Source: Paracoccaceae bacterium (GTDB lineage Bacteria; Pseudomonadota; Alphaproteobacteria; Rhodobacterales; Rhodobacteraceae). From it: DNA of 64,000 nt. Numbering within the stretch: the first letter of the stretch is position 1; every line of letters starts with the position of its first letter. The translations under genes were made by a program, and so were the position numbers. Positions 37,114 through 46,000 of the stretch are shown here, one piece after another. The notes beneath the pieces are model-generated. The model had not been told where the DNA came from. It saw nothing but the letters and a program-made list of their open reading frames with translations, and did no database searches. The DNA lies in the NCBI GenBank assembly GCA_018222585.1, contig JAAFAB010000004.1:351915-415914 (forward strand), in the 5' to 3' direction.

Positions 37114-40100
37114 GCAGGCACTCCGACGGTCTCTCCGATCAGCCGGTCGAGATCCTCGGCGTAGCTGTAGGGGTCGAGGAGCTCGGCATAGGCCCAGCGA
37201 CCATAGCGGCCGAGAGTGTTGACGCCGGGCACCCACTGGTGTCGCGTGGTCTCGGCTTTCAGCCGGTCCTTGGCATCGCGGAAGCCCTTGGCCTCGATGA
37301 TCAGGGTGGTGGGTTCGGGTGTGTCCAGCGCGACCAGGAAATCGGGGCGGTAGTGTTTGGGCTCGCCCTCCACGAGGTAGGGAATCTCGAAGCCGAGGTT
37401 ATGGTTCTTGGCGTAGGCCCGGGTCATCGGGTGGTCCTCGATGACCTTAGCCAGCTTCGCCTCCCAGTCGCTGTCGGTGACAATCCAGTTGATGTGCGAC
37501 CGGTCAGGACGTGGCCAGAAGCGCGTGGCCTTGGAGGTGTTGAAGGACACGTCCATGGTCGACCCGATGGGGCTATAGGGCTCCAGAACGGCGCGAATGA
37601 CGGCATCGCCCTCGCGACCGACCGTGAGGGCGTGAAGGATCGTATCGCAGACCTCGTCGGCGATCTGCTTGTAGGTCAGTTGCGCCTTCTGGGTGCCGCC
37701 GGAGAGGATCAGGCGGTCACTGTCGAGCCACTGGCGCACGATGCGTTTGGCGCGCGGGAAGAGGTGGGTCTTCGGCGCTTCGCCCGCGTCGCGGAGCTTG
37801 TGCATGACCAGGTGCGAGGCGATCTTGGTCGCGATCTCGGACGGGCGCATCTGGCCAAGATGCTCGAGGGTGATGTGGGCTGGTTCCCCGATGATGCCCT
37901 GCATGGTGACCTCAGTCGCTCCGGCCTTGGCCGGGGTCAGCTCGTAGGGTTCGACCTTGGAGAAATCGACGGCAAGCGTGTCGTTCGGCAGGTCCGTCCG
38001 GTAGCCCTCGACCCGTGGGAATACAATCTCGAGGTGGTCGCGCTCGGGCGAGACGGCACGGACCTGCACGACCTCGCGCGGCGGAGTGGGCGGTGCGACG
38101 CGAGGGCCGTCAGAGAAGTTGAGCCCGTCGATGCCCATGATGTCGGCGTATTCGGTAGTGAAGAGCCCCTCTTCGTTCACGTCGTAGGACAGGCGGCGCA
38201 GGGCACGCCCGACGACCTGTTCGCAGATGAGCCGCGTGCCGAAAGCGCGCAGGCCCAAAATGTGGGTGACGTTGTTGGCGTCCCAGCCTTCGGTCAACAT
38301 GGAGACCGAGACAACGCAGCGCACCTGTTCGCCGAGCTTCCCTTTCTTGCCGACGGTGTTCATAACCTCGCGCAGGATTTCGGACTCGTCGATCTGGTCC
38401 GCGCCTTCGCCGCGCGCAGCCTTTTCGCGGCGAAAGGCCTCGATCTCGGCTGCATGGGCCTCGCGGAAGCCCTTGTCGACCTCGCCGCCGGATTCGATGG
38501 CGGCACTGTCGATCAGGATCGTGCGGGGCCGGTCGAGTCGCTCGCCGCCGTCGGCGTAGTTACGAAAGAGCGAACAGCGACCCTGAACGGTGTCGATGAC
38601 GCCGTTCTCGTCCTCACGCTCGAACCCGGCAATGTAATCCCGGACGAGTTCGGAATTCGTGGTGTTGTTGCAGACCACGATAAAAACCGGAGGAATGCCG
38701 ACCTCCGCTTTTTCCCATTCTCGGTAAGTCTTCTCGTAGTGGCCGTAGAGCGCGTCGATGGCCGTTTGTAATTCCAGAGGCAGCTTCAGAGGGTCAGGCT
38801 TCTTTTCGCCGCGCGCCTTCTTCGGCATCTTCTTCCCGATGGCCCTCCAGAGGTTGCGATAGAGCGGTTCTGGCTGGCCTGCGACGTTGTCGGCGACCGG
38901 GACACGAGGCAGCTTCACGATCCCGCATTCGATGGCGTCCATGAGAGAGAAGTCGCTGGCCACCCAGGGGAAGAGCGTGCCCTCCACCCAACCGGAACCT
39001 GACAGGAAAAAGGGTGTCGCGGACAGATCATAGACAGTCCGGATGCCCAGATGGCGCTTGGCCGCCTCGAGGCCGGAGATCCAGAGCCTCGCCGCTTCGC
39101 TGTTTTCTTCGGCCTCTTCTCTTGCATCTCCGGTCAACTTCTCCTGATCCGCGTCAGGACGTTCTCGATAGCAATGATGCGCCTCGTCATTGATCACTGT
39201 AATCGGGCCGGAGGACATCAGTTCAGGCATCACGCGGGCAAGCATCTGACCTTCGGTTTCGAGCGTCTGCGGACCGTCGCCATGGCCGGAAAGCGCAGCC
39301 CGTGTTCCCTTGGCAAGGGTCACCTTCTCCCGGAGCTTGAACGCATGATAATTCGTGATGACGATCTTGGCGGTCTGCATGTCCGTCATCAGATCGGACG
39401 GGACGAGGTTCAGCCGGGCATAGTAGTTATCAGGTTCTGAAGGCTTGAGAACGCGCAGACGGTCTCGGATCGTGATACCCGGCGCGACAATCAGGAAGCC
39501 CTTCCCGAAGCTCTTGGATGACGGCGACCGGGCGGCATTGAGGACCTGCCAGGCCATCAGCATCGCCATGACGGTGGTCTTGCCTGCCCCGGTTGCCAGC
39601 TTGAGCGCGATGCGGAAAAGGTCCGGATTGGCCGCCGTATTCGACGCCTTCAACCATTCGAGGAAGCGCTTGCCGCGCTTGCCGTCCTTCGGCGCCACCT
39701 CGGACAGCCAGATCGCGACCTCCACTGCTTCAAGCTGACAGAAAAAGGGCCGGATCGGTACAGTTTCATCTGCCTGAATCGCCCGCCAATGCTGCAAGAG
39801 CCTCTGGGTGACGGGAGAAACGCGCCATTGCGCCGGGTTGGGCAGGTTGCGCCACGTGTCGACGGCATCCCGCAATTCGTTGATGTAGGGTGTCGGGTTG
39901 TAATCCACGTCCCCCGTCGACAGGTCATCGAAAGTCAGGCTCGTCTGTTTGCCGGCCTTCGCCTTCCCTCCCGGCATGGCCGAAATCAGATCTGACTTTC
40001 TTCGCCGCTCGATGATGCGGTCGGTCGGACGACCATCCTTGTCCAATTCCCAATTCCGCTCCGGAACGCGGTAGGGCGAATTCAGAATTGGGGCGTCGAA

Positions 40101-40115
40101 AAAGCTCTGCGACAT
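37110..40115 (-). CDS. res: Type III restriction endonuclease subunit (Res)
   Basis: A 1001-residue restriction subunit that translocates or switches on ATP and cuts unmodified DNA with Mod. The SF2 helicase core has Walker A in LATGAGKTTVMAML (about residue 175), DEAH in VINDEAHHCYRE, SAT in DLSATPFFL and motif VI in ICEQVVGRALRR. The C-terminal endonuclease is PD-(D/E)XK (YRPDFLVAL, then TTLIIEAKGFRD). The start ATG at 40115 has AGGAGTCC upstream. Order here is res, DUF4268, mod, the reverse of the usual mod-res. It is the first gene of the operon. Confidence 0.93.
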   Translation of the reverse strand: MSQSFFDAPILNSPYRVPERNWELDKDGRPTDRIIERRRKSDLISAMPGGKAKAGKQTSLTFDDLSTGDVDYNPTPYINELRDAVDTWRNLPNPAQWRVSPVTQRLLQHWRAIQADETVPIRPFFCQLEAVEVAIWLSEVAPKDGKRGKRFLEWLKASNTAANPDLFRIALKLATGAGKTTVMAMLMAWQVLNAARSPSSKSFGKGFLIVAPGITIRDRLRVLKPSEPDNYYARLNLVPSDLMTDMQTAKIVITNYHAFKLREKVTLAKGTRAALSGHGDGPQTLETEGQMLARVMPELMSSGPITVINDEAHHCYRERPDADQEKLTGDAREEAEENSEAARLWISGLEAAKRHLGIRTVYDLSATPFFLSGSGWVEGTLFPWVASDFSLMDAIECGIVKLPRVPVADNVAGQPEPLYRNLWRAIGKKMPKKARGEKKPDPLKLPLELQTAIDALYGHYEKTYREWEKAEVGIPPVFIVVCNNTTNSELVRDYIAGFEREDENGVIDTVQGRCSLFRNYADGGERLDRPRTILIDSAAIESGGEVDKGFREAHAAEIEAFRREKAARGEGADQIDESEILREVMNTVGKKGKLGEQVRCVVSVSMLTEGWDANNVTHILGLRAFGTRLICEQVVGRALRRLSYDVNEEGLFTTEYADIMGIDGLNFSDGPRVAPPTPPREVVQVRAVSPERDHLEIVFPRVEGYRTDLPNDTLAVDFSKVEPYELTPAKAGATEVTMQGIIGEPAHITLEHLGQMRPSEIATKIASHLVMHKLRDAGEAPKTHLFPRAKRIVRQWLDSDRLILSGGTQKAQLTYKQIADEVCDTILHALTVGREGDAVIRAVLEPYSPIGSTMDVSFNTSKATRFWPRPDRSHINWIVTDSDWEAKLAKVIEDHPMTRAYAKNHNLGFEIPYLVEGEPKHYRPDFLVALDTPEPTTLIIEAKGFRDAKDRLKAETTRHQWVPGVNTLGRYGRWAYAELLDPYSYAEDLDRLIGETVGVPA

Positions 40116-40196
40116 CAATGGACTCCTATTCAGAATTGCACACTATCAGCGTAATCAGGCGGGGGAAGGAAAAGGTCCCTGTCATCAGCAACCAAC

Positions 40197-43100
40197 TCAC
40201 TCCATTTCAACGACATGCAGGTCAGGAATCACCTCGCGCCCCAAGTCGACGAGGTGGCGGTGATGGGTGAACATTATCGCCTGTCCGGTCCGCCCCATCT
40301 CTGCGGTCAGAGACAGGGCTGCGGCCGCGCGGGTGTCGTCGAAAGTTTCCAGGATGTCGTCGGTCAGGAACGGAAGCGCCCCGAAGCGGGCGGTAAAATC
40401 GGCATGCCCGGCCACCCGCAGTGCAAGGTAGAGCTGGCCGCGCGTGCCGGTGGACATGGCCTCGGCAGCGACCGGCTGGCCGTTGCGGATGCCGACGAGC
40501 CGCTCGCCCGCCCCCGTCGGCTGCGCCTCCAACCGCGGCCATTCCCCGCCGGTCATGCGCGCGAAGGCGCGTTCGGCGGAGGCGAGCATCGGGCCGCGCC
40601 GGTCCTCCCGAAGACGGCGCAGCGCTCCGGATGCCGCCATCAGGCCGATCCGGGTCTCGGCGGCACGGCGCGCGGCCTCGCGCAGCTCTTCCAGAAGGGC
40701 AGCCCGCGCTTGTCCCTGGTCCACGCCGCCGGCGGTGCCGAGCGCGCCGTTCAACGCCTGCCGCGCCTCGCCCCGTCGGCCGATGGCCTCCTCCCGGTCC
40801 GTCTCCGCATCCTCCACGGCCTCGCGCAAAGTGTCGGTGCGGACTGGGTCGGTTTCGGCCTCCTCGGCGGATAGCGCGTCGGCATCGAACCCCTCGGCGG
40901 CCCTGGCGCGCTCTGCCGTCAGTTCAGCGATCTCGGTGCGCAGCCCGTCCCGGTCCAGAAGGCGGCGCAGAGCACCCAGCGGGTCGTCCCCGGGAGCGAT
41001 CTCCTGGCCCTGGAAGACAGTGGCGATCTCTTCGGCGGCTCGCTCCACCGAGCGGACCTGACGCTCGCGTTCCGCCTCTACCTTTTCGCGCGTCCTGCGG
41101 GTCTCCTCGATCCGGCGGGCGGTTTCCGCCGCGCTCTTCGTTCGCTCTCGGGCGAGGCGCAGCGTATCGTCCACCGGGCTGTCCCCGCGCAGCCCGAGCT
41201 TGTCGCGCAGCGCTGCTGCCCGCCCGTCGAAAGCTGCGCGGGCGGCTTCCAGTAGGCACACCCGGCGGTCGAGGTCCCGCGCCTTCCCGTGCAACTCCGC
41301 GAGCTCGGCAAGATCGTCGCCGATCCGAAGTATCCTTTCGACGCCCAGGTCCGCGCACCAAAGTCCGGACACCCGCGCCTCGTAGGCGGCCACGGCATCG
41401 GCGTGGGCTTTCTCTTTCGTCTTTTTCTGCGCCTCGAGGCCGCGGACCATTTTCTCGGAGTCCTGCCGGCCGAGGATGCGGATCCGCCTCTCCTCCAATG
41501 CCCTGTCCAGGCGCCGCGCGGCGGCGACGGCATCCTGTCCGGCAGGCGGATCGCCTGCAATACCTTCGGCCAAGCGAAAGACCGTCTGCTCAGCCTCCGA
41601 GCGCGCCTTCTGCGCCTCATGCAGATGCGCCATCGCCTGCTCCGCCAGGAGCACCGCTTCGAGAGCTGTCTTCACAGCCTCGAGCCGCTCGGCGAAGACA
41701 GAAGGGACGGCGTCCGCGTCCAGCCCCAGCCGTGCTGCGAGCTTCTGCGCCGCCTCCGCCGGCGCCGTCTGCCTTCGCCGGGCAGCCTCGGCGTCGGCCC
41801 GGCGCCGCTCGACCTCGGCGGCCTGCATGGCGCGCGCGGCCTGCACCCGGGCGAGGCGCACTCGGCCCTCGGCGCTGCGCGCATGGCGGTCGCGGACGAC
41901 GTCGTCGCCGCGCATCGCCGCCTCGAAGGCCTCGGCCGATTGCTCGTCGAGCGTGGCACGGTGCGAGGACCACAGCCGGTCACGCTCGGCGCGCGTTACG
42001 ACGACCTCTTCGTCGGTTACGACGGACGCCACGAGCCTTTCGCCTTCCAGCTCGGCGTCGGAGCCCGCCAGCTGCTCCTGCGCCTCGTGAAGCCTGTCCG
42101 CCGCCGCGGAGACATCATCCTCTGCCGCCTTCAACGCCCGCTCCGCCTCGCGCAATTCGGCGGCGGTCGGAAGCCCCGCATCCGCCAGATCACGCCAGCC
42201 GGACGGAAGTCCGGCCGCGCTGCGGCGCGCCTCCGCCTCGCGCTCTTTCAGATCGCGGGCCAGTGCCGCAGGATCGTCCGGCAGAGCGTCAAGCGCGCCG
42301 AGCGCATCGGCCAGAGCCTGGGCGCCCGCCGGCATTTCCTCCACCTCGCCGAGTTCGGCGCGCGCATCCTCGAGCGCCTTTTGCGCCTGATCCAGGGATC
42401 GGGCCGTCTCGCGAACATCCTGCGCCGCCTCACGGATCCCGTTGCGCACGTCCCGCGGCAAGACCACCTCGGCCGGTTCCGCGCCCTCCCCGGCAAGCGC
42501 GGCGGCAAGGCGGCGGGCCTCTGCTCGCGCATTGTCCCGTTCCTGCTTTCGTCGACCGAGATCGGCATCGGCGAGGCTGGCGCGGGCGACGAGCGCCTCG
42601 CCGTCGTCGAACCGGGCATCTTCGAGCCCCGCGAGCATTTCGCCGATGGCGATGCCTTCGGGGTCCGGCGCGAGCTCGGAAAGCAGTTCGTCGGCCTGCG
42701 CGATCGTGGCATCGGCCTCCGCTTTCGCTTCCTGCGCCTGCGCGGTCCGATCCACCGCCACACTCACGCGCGTCATTGCGTCTCGGGGCAGGTCGGGGCC
42801 GTCGGGAGAGCCCGCGAGCGCCGCCCGCGCCTCGTCGATACGGCGGGCAAGCTCACGGCGATGATCGGCGGCTTCCCGCAGGGCAAGTTGGCGCCTGGCA
42901 TCGTCGCGGACCGCGGTGGCGTCGCGGCAATCTCTGTCCGCGATCACGACCGCCTGCCGCAAGGCGTCGAACCGCCGTGGGTCCAGCCGCGCCTCGGCTA
43001 GCGCCGCGTCGATCTCCTTCAGCCGGTTGCGCCCTTCGGCGAGGATCGTCGTCCGCCCCCGCGGCTTGTGGAACGCTTCCACCTCATCCTCTGCCTGTTT

Positions 43101-43589
43101 CAGCAGATCCGCGAACCCCGAGAGCCCCGACGACCCGGCGTGGATCAACTGGCCCAGGTCGCCCCTGGCGCGCGCGATCTCCTCCCCGCCCAGGCGGAGC
43201 ACCGCGTCATCGAGCGAGAACCGTGTGCGATATGCATCCCGGTCGAGGCCGTGGAGCAGCAGCGACAGTCGCCGCTCGTCCACCGCGCGCCCGTTCTCGT
43301 CGGTCAGTGACCCTTGCCGCTGGCCCGTGCGACGCAGGGTCAGAGGCCCCTCCTCGGTGTCGAGCGTAGCGCCCACCATAAGGTCTTTCCGGGCATGGAT
43401 GAAATCGTAAGGATGCTGGAGCGGAAGACCGAAGAGCAGATCGAGCCAGGCCGAAAACGCAGTGCTCTTGCCGGCCTCGTTCTCGCCGTAGACGATGGTG
43501 ACGTCGCTCTCGCCGCCGCCGGGTCCGAAGTCCAGCCGCCGGTCGGTGAAGCGGCCGTACCGGATCAGGTCGAGATGGCGGAGTCTCAT
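40197..43589 (-). CDS. SMC/SbcC-like AAA ATPase (YhaN family)
   Basis: A 1130-residue ABC/SMC-type ATPase. Walker A is YGENEAGKSTAFSAW (about residue 35-48), matching the AAA_27/YhaN N-terminal domain. The middle (residues about 170-950) is a long coiled coil rich in Ala, Arg and Glu. The C-terminal part has the signature-like MSTGTRGQLYLALRVA and Walker B LPFLTDDILETFDDTR, then MFTHHRHLVDLG. The start overlaps the SbcD-like gene by 4 bp, so the two form an SbcCD-like pair: the ATPase clamps DNA and the partner cuts. A 78-bp gap separates it from the downstream restriction operon. Confidence 0.92.
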   Translation of the reverse strand: MRLRHLDLIRYGRFTDRRLDFGPGGGESDVTIVYGENEAGKSTAFSAWLDLLFGLPLQHPYDFIHARKDLMVGATLDTEEGPLTLRRTGQRQGSLTDENGRAVDERRLSLLLHGLDRDAYRTRFSLDDAVLRLGGEEIARARGDLGQLIHAGSSGLSGFADLLKQAEDEVEAFHKPRGRTTILAEGRNRLKEIDAALAEARLDPRRFDALRQAVVIADRDCRDATAVRDDARRQLALREAADHRRELARRIDEARAALAGSPDGPDLPRDAMTRVSVAVDRTAQAQEAKAEADATIAQADELLSELAPDPEGIAIGEMLAGLEDARFDDGEALVARASLADADLGRRKQERDNARAEARRLAAALAGEGAEPAEVVLPRDVRNGIREAAQDVRETARSLDQAQKALEDARAELGEVEEMPAGAQALADALGALDALPDDPAALARDLKEREAEARRSAAGLPSGWRDLADAGLPTAAELREAERALKAAEDDVSAAADRLHEAQEQLAGSDAELEGERLVASVVTDEEVVVTRAERDRLWSSHRATLDEQSAEAFEAAMRGDDVVRDRHARSAEGRVRLARVQAARAMQAAEVERRRADAEAARRRQTAPAEAAQKLAARLGLDADAVPSVFAERLEAVKTALEAVLLAEQAMAHLHEAQKARSEAEQTVFRLAEGIAGDPPAGQDAVAAARRLDRALEERRIRILGRQDSEKMVRGLEAQKKTKEKAHADAVAAYEARVSGLWCADLGVERILRIGDDLAELAELHGKARDLDRRVCLLEAARAAFDGRAAALRDKLGLRGDSPVDDTLRLARERTKSAAETARRIEETRRTREKVEAERERQVRSVERAAEEIATVFQGQEIAPGDDPLGALRRLLDRDGLRTEIAELTAERARAAEGFDADALSAEEAETDPVRTDTLREAVEDAETDREEAIGRRGEARQALNGALGTAGGVDQGQARAALLEELREAARRAAETRIGLMAASGALRRLREDRRGPMLASAERAFARMTGGEWPRLEAQPTGAGERLVGIRNGQPVAAEAMSTGTRGQLYLALRVAGHADFTARFGALPFLTDDILETFDDTRAAAALSLTAEMGRTGQAIMFTHHRHLVDLGREVIPDLHVVEME

Positions 43590-44779
43590 TGATCCGTCCT
43601 CCTCGTGCCGAGGCGCAGCGCCATCGTCTCCACGCCCGCCTCGATCAGCTCGTCCAGCCGGTCTTCGCCGAGCACGTCGCGGATCTCGGCCGGCAGGGCG
43701 GCGCGGAGCTCTTCCAGCTGCGCCTGCACCTCGTCGTGGAACCCGGGCGTGGCAGCATCGGCGCGCATGAGCTTGGCGAGGTCGTCGGCCGCGTCCGCGT
43801 CGAGCGCGCGTGCCGCCGGGCGCGGCCTCACGCGGTCCACGAATACGCCTGCCACAGCATCCGCCGCCTCGCGCGCCTGCGCCTCCAGCATACGCGGGTC
43901 GCCCAGCTCGGCGGGGCTTCCCGTCGCGTCCAACCGCGCCGCGATCATCACGTCGCCCTCCGCCACCGCCTCCAGCGCCGCGCGCAGACGCGCGTCGCGC
44001 CCGCCCTGGTCCGCGACACCCGCGAAGTCCACCGTCACCCGGGCGAACCGCAGCAGTTCCAGCGGCAATTCACGCGCACGCACGCCTTGCAGGTCGATCT
44101 CAACCAGCGTGGCCGACCCGCCCTCCGTCTCGCGGATGCTGCGGCCTTGGGGGATGCCCGGCATCACGACGAGCGACCCCTCGGCCTCATGCACCGCGCG
44201 CTTGTGGATGTGGCCGAGCGCCCAATAGTCGAAGCCGTGCCCGACAAGGTCGGCCAGCGCGCAGGGGGCGTAGGGATCGTGCCCGGGAGCGCCGTCAAGC
44301 GAGGTGTGCATGAGCCCGATGTTCCAGCGCCCCGGATCGGGGCGCGGGTAGCGGGGCAGCAGGCATTCGGCCATGTGCGTCGCGGTGAAGCCCATGCCGT
44401 GGACCGAGGCCTCGCCGACACGGAATGTCGGCGCATCCGGCGTCAGCACCGTCAGCGCATCGGAAACCGGTCCGTAGCGGTCGAGGTCGAGCAGCGCGTC
44501 GTGGTTGCCCTGGATCAGGACTGCCGGGATGCCGGCACGGGCGAGACGCGAAAGCTCGGTCGCCAGCGCGGCCCGGCTCGCGACGTCGGCCACGTCGCTG
44601 TCGAAGGTGTCCCCAGCGAAGAGCACGGCATCCACGCCTTCGGACACGGCCGCATCGACAAGCCGCGCCAGCACCCGCCGCGACGCCGCGCGCAGGCTTT
44701 CTCCCATCGCGCTGTCGCGCGCCGCCTGGGTCCTGAGCGGCGAGTCGAGGTGGAGATCTGCCGCGTGCAGGAACTTCAT
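43586..44779 (-). CDS. SbcD/Mre11-like metallophosphoesterase nuclease
   Basis: A 397-residue DNA exonuclease of the YhaO/SbcD group. All phosphoesterase motifs are present: HAADLHLDSP (residues 5-14), FAGDTFD, IQGNHDA, MHTSLDG and ALGHIHKR. The C-terminal half is a capping/DNA-binding region with low similarity to known families. It is the first gene of a minus-strand unit and is divergent from the WYL regulator. With the YhaN-like ATPase it should process DNA ends or hairpins. Housekeeping SbcCD would be expected elsewhere in the genome. Confidence 0.92.
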   Translation of the reverse strand: MKFLHAADLHLDSPLRTQAARDSAMGESLRAASRRVLARLVDAAVSEGVDAVLFAGDTFDSDVADVASRAALATELSRLARAGIPAVLIQGNHDALLDLDRYGPVSDALTVLTPDAPTFRVGEASVHGMGFTATHMAECLLPRYPRPDPGRWNIGLMHTSLDGAPGHDPYAPCALADLVGHGFDYWALGHIHKRAVHEAEGSLVVMPGIPQGRSIRETEGGSATLVEIDLQGVRARELPLELLRFARVTVDFAGVADQGGRDARLRAALEAVAEGDVMIAARLDATGSPAELGDPRMLEAQAREAADAVAGVFVDRVRPRPAARALDADAADDLAKLMRADAATPGFHDEVQAQLEELRAALPAEIRDVLGEDRLDELIEAGVETMALRLGTRRTDQ

Positions 44780-44932
44780 GCTCTGGTCCTTTCGTTTTGC
44801 GGCTCCGACATGCAGCGGGGCACTCTCCGCATGACTATCAGTTCCGTCTATTCGCGACGCCCCAACGATTCGTTGACAGGGTCATTGAAACGAAAGAGGA
44901 TGTCAAAACCTGTCACCCGTCGGGAGCCGCAA
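44780..44932. promoter_or_regulatory. Divergent promoter of the WYL-centred defence block
   Basis: A short space between the SbcD-like and WYL genes. TTGACAGG (44873-44880) is mirrored by CCTGTCA (44909-44915), and TTGACA (44873-44878) by TGTCAA (44901-44906). Inverted repeats like these are typical operators of WYL/BrxR-type repressors. TTGACA may also be a -35 element. Control of both directions is inferred. Confidence 0.55.
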
Positions 44933-45928
44933 ATGTCCTACAGCAAGGCCACCGACCTGCTTCGCCTCGCGGACATGGCCACGGCGCGTTTCGAAGGTGT
45001 TTCCTTGCAAGAGATCGCCGAGGAATTCGGGTGCGACCATCGCACGGCACAGCGGATGACACGCGCCTTCGAAGCCGCGTTTCCACAGATCGAAGTGAAC
45101 GAAGATGCGGAACGCCGGCGACGCTGGCGCCTTCCCCGTTCCGACCCGCGCTGGCTTCAGGCCCAAGGGATCCGCGACGGCGAACTGGCCGCGCTCGACA
45201 TGGCGGCGCGGCGTGCAGAGCGCGACGGTGCGCCGGATGAAGCGAAGCGGCTGAACGCGCTCAGGGAAAGGCTGCTCGCGGCGATGCCGTCTTCGCAAGC
45301 CCGTCGGACCGAGGCCGACGCAGAGGCACTGCTCGAAGCGCAGGGCTTCGCCTCTCGCCCCGGGCCGCGCGTCGTGTCGGACCTGCGCCTGCTGGGGACG
45401 CTGACCGAGGCGCTGCGCGCGCCCTTCAGCGTCGAGATCAGCTATACTTCGGCCGATAGCCGGACGTCCGACCGGTTGCTGGAACCTTATGGGTTGTTAC
45501 TGGGCATCCGGCGATACCTGGTGGCCCGGCCCGTCGCGGGCGACGGCAAGATGCGGCGCTTTCGGCTGGACCGCATTGGCAAGGCGCGGATCACCGGCCA
45601 GAGTTTTGCCCGCGACACGGCCTTCAACCTGAGCGAATTCGCATCTCAGGCCTTCGGATCGTTCCATTCCGACGCCGAATACGGACCCGTCGCCTGGCGC
45701 TTTTCGCCAGAGGCCGCACCTGTCGCAAGGCAGTTCGTCTTTCACCCGTCGCAGGAGGTGCGCGACGAAGCGGACGGATCGTTGATCGTGAGGTTTGAAG
45801 CCTCCGGGCACCTCGAAATGGCCTGGCATCTCTACCAATGGGGGGATGACGTCGAAGTGCTGGCCCCGGAGGCGCTACGCGGCATTGTGGCCGGGCATCG
45901 CCGCACCGATTTCCCGGCGCTACCCTGA
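44933..45928 (+). CDS. WYL-domain transcriptional regulator (BrxR/CapW-like)
   Basis: A 331-residue regulator. The N-terminal winged HTH is SKATDLLRLADMATARFEGV followed by LQEIAEEFGCDHRTAQRMTR. The central WYL domain has the ligand-pocket pattern VEISYTSAD, LLEPYGLLLGIRRYLVARP and KMRRFRLDRIGKARI. A C-terminal WCX-like region follows. Family members repress defence operons (BREX, CBASS and others) and are released by a signal from infection or DNA damage. The ATG at 44933 has GGGAG upstream; an ATG at 44900 is in frame. It lies between two divergent nuclease units and probably controls both. Confidence 0.88.
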   Translation: MSYSKATDLLRLADMATARFEGVSLQEIAEEFGCDHRTAQRMTRAFEAAFPQIEVNEDAERRRRWRLPRSDPRWLQAQGIRDGELAALDMAARRAERDGAPDEAKRLNALRERLLAAMPSSQARRTEADAEALLEAQGFASRPGPRVVSDLRLLGTLTEALRAPFSVEISYTSADSRTSDRLLEPYGLLLGIRRYLVARPVAGDGKMRRFRLDRIGKARITGQSFARDTAFNLSEFASQAFGSFHSDAEYGPVAWRFSPEAAPVARQFVFHPSQEVRDEADGSLIVRFEASGHLEMAWHLYQWGDDVEVLAPEALRGIVAGHRRTDFPALP

Positions 45929-46000
45929 CCCTGACAGCTTTTGCCACCGTAAGCCGCCACCCTGCAGCAGACCACCGTTAACGATTCGAAATGAGACCTC

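Noticed and set aside
40421..43369. 982-codon plus-strand frame over the YhaN-like gene
   Set aside because: Arg/Pro/Ala low-complexity shadow of the coiled-coil ATPase; no motifs or ribosome site.
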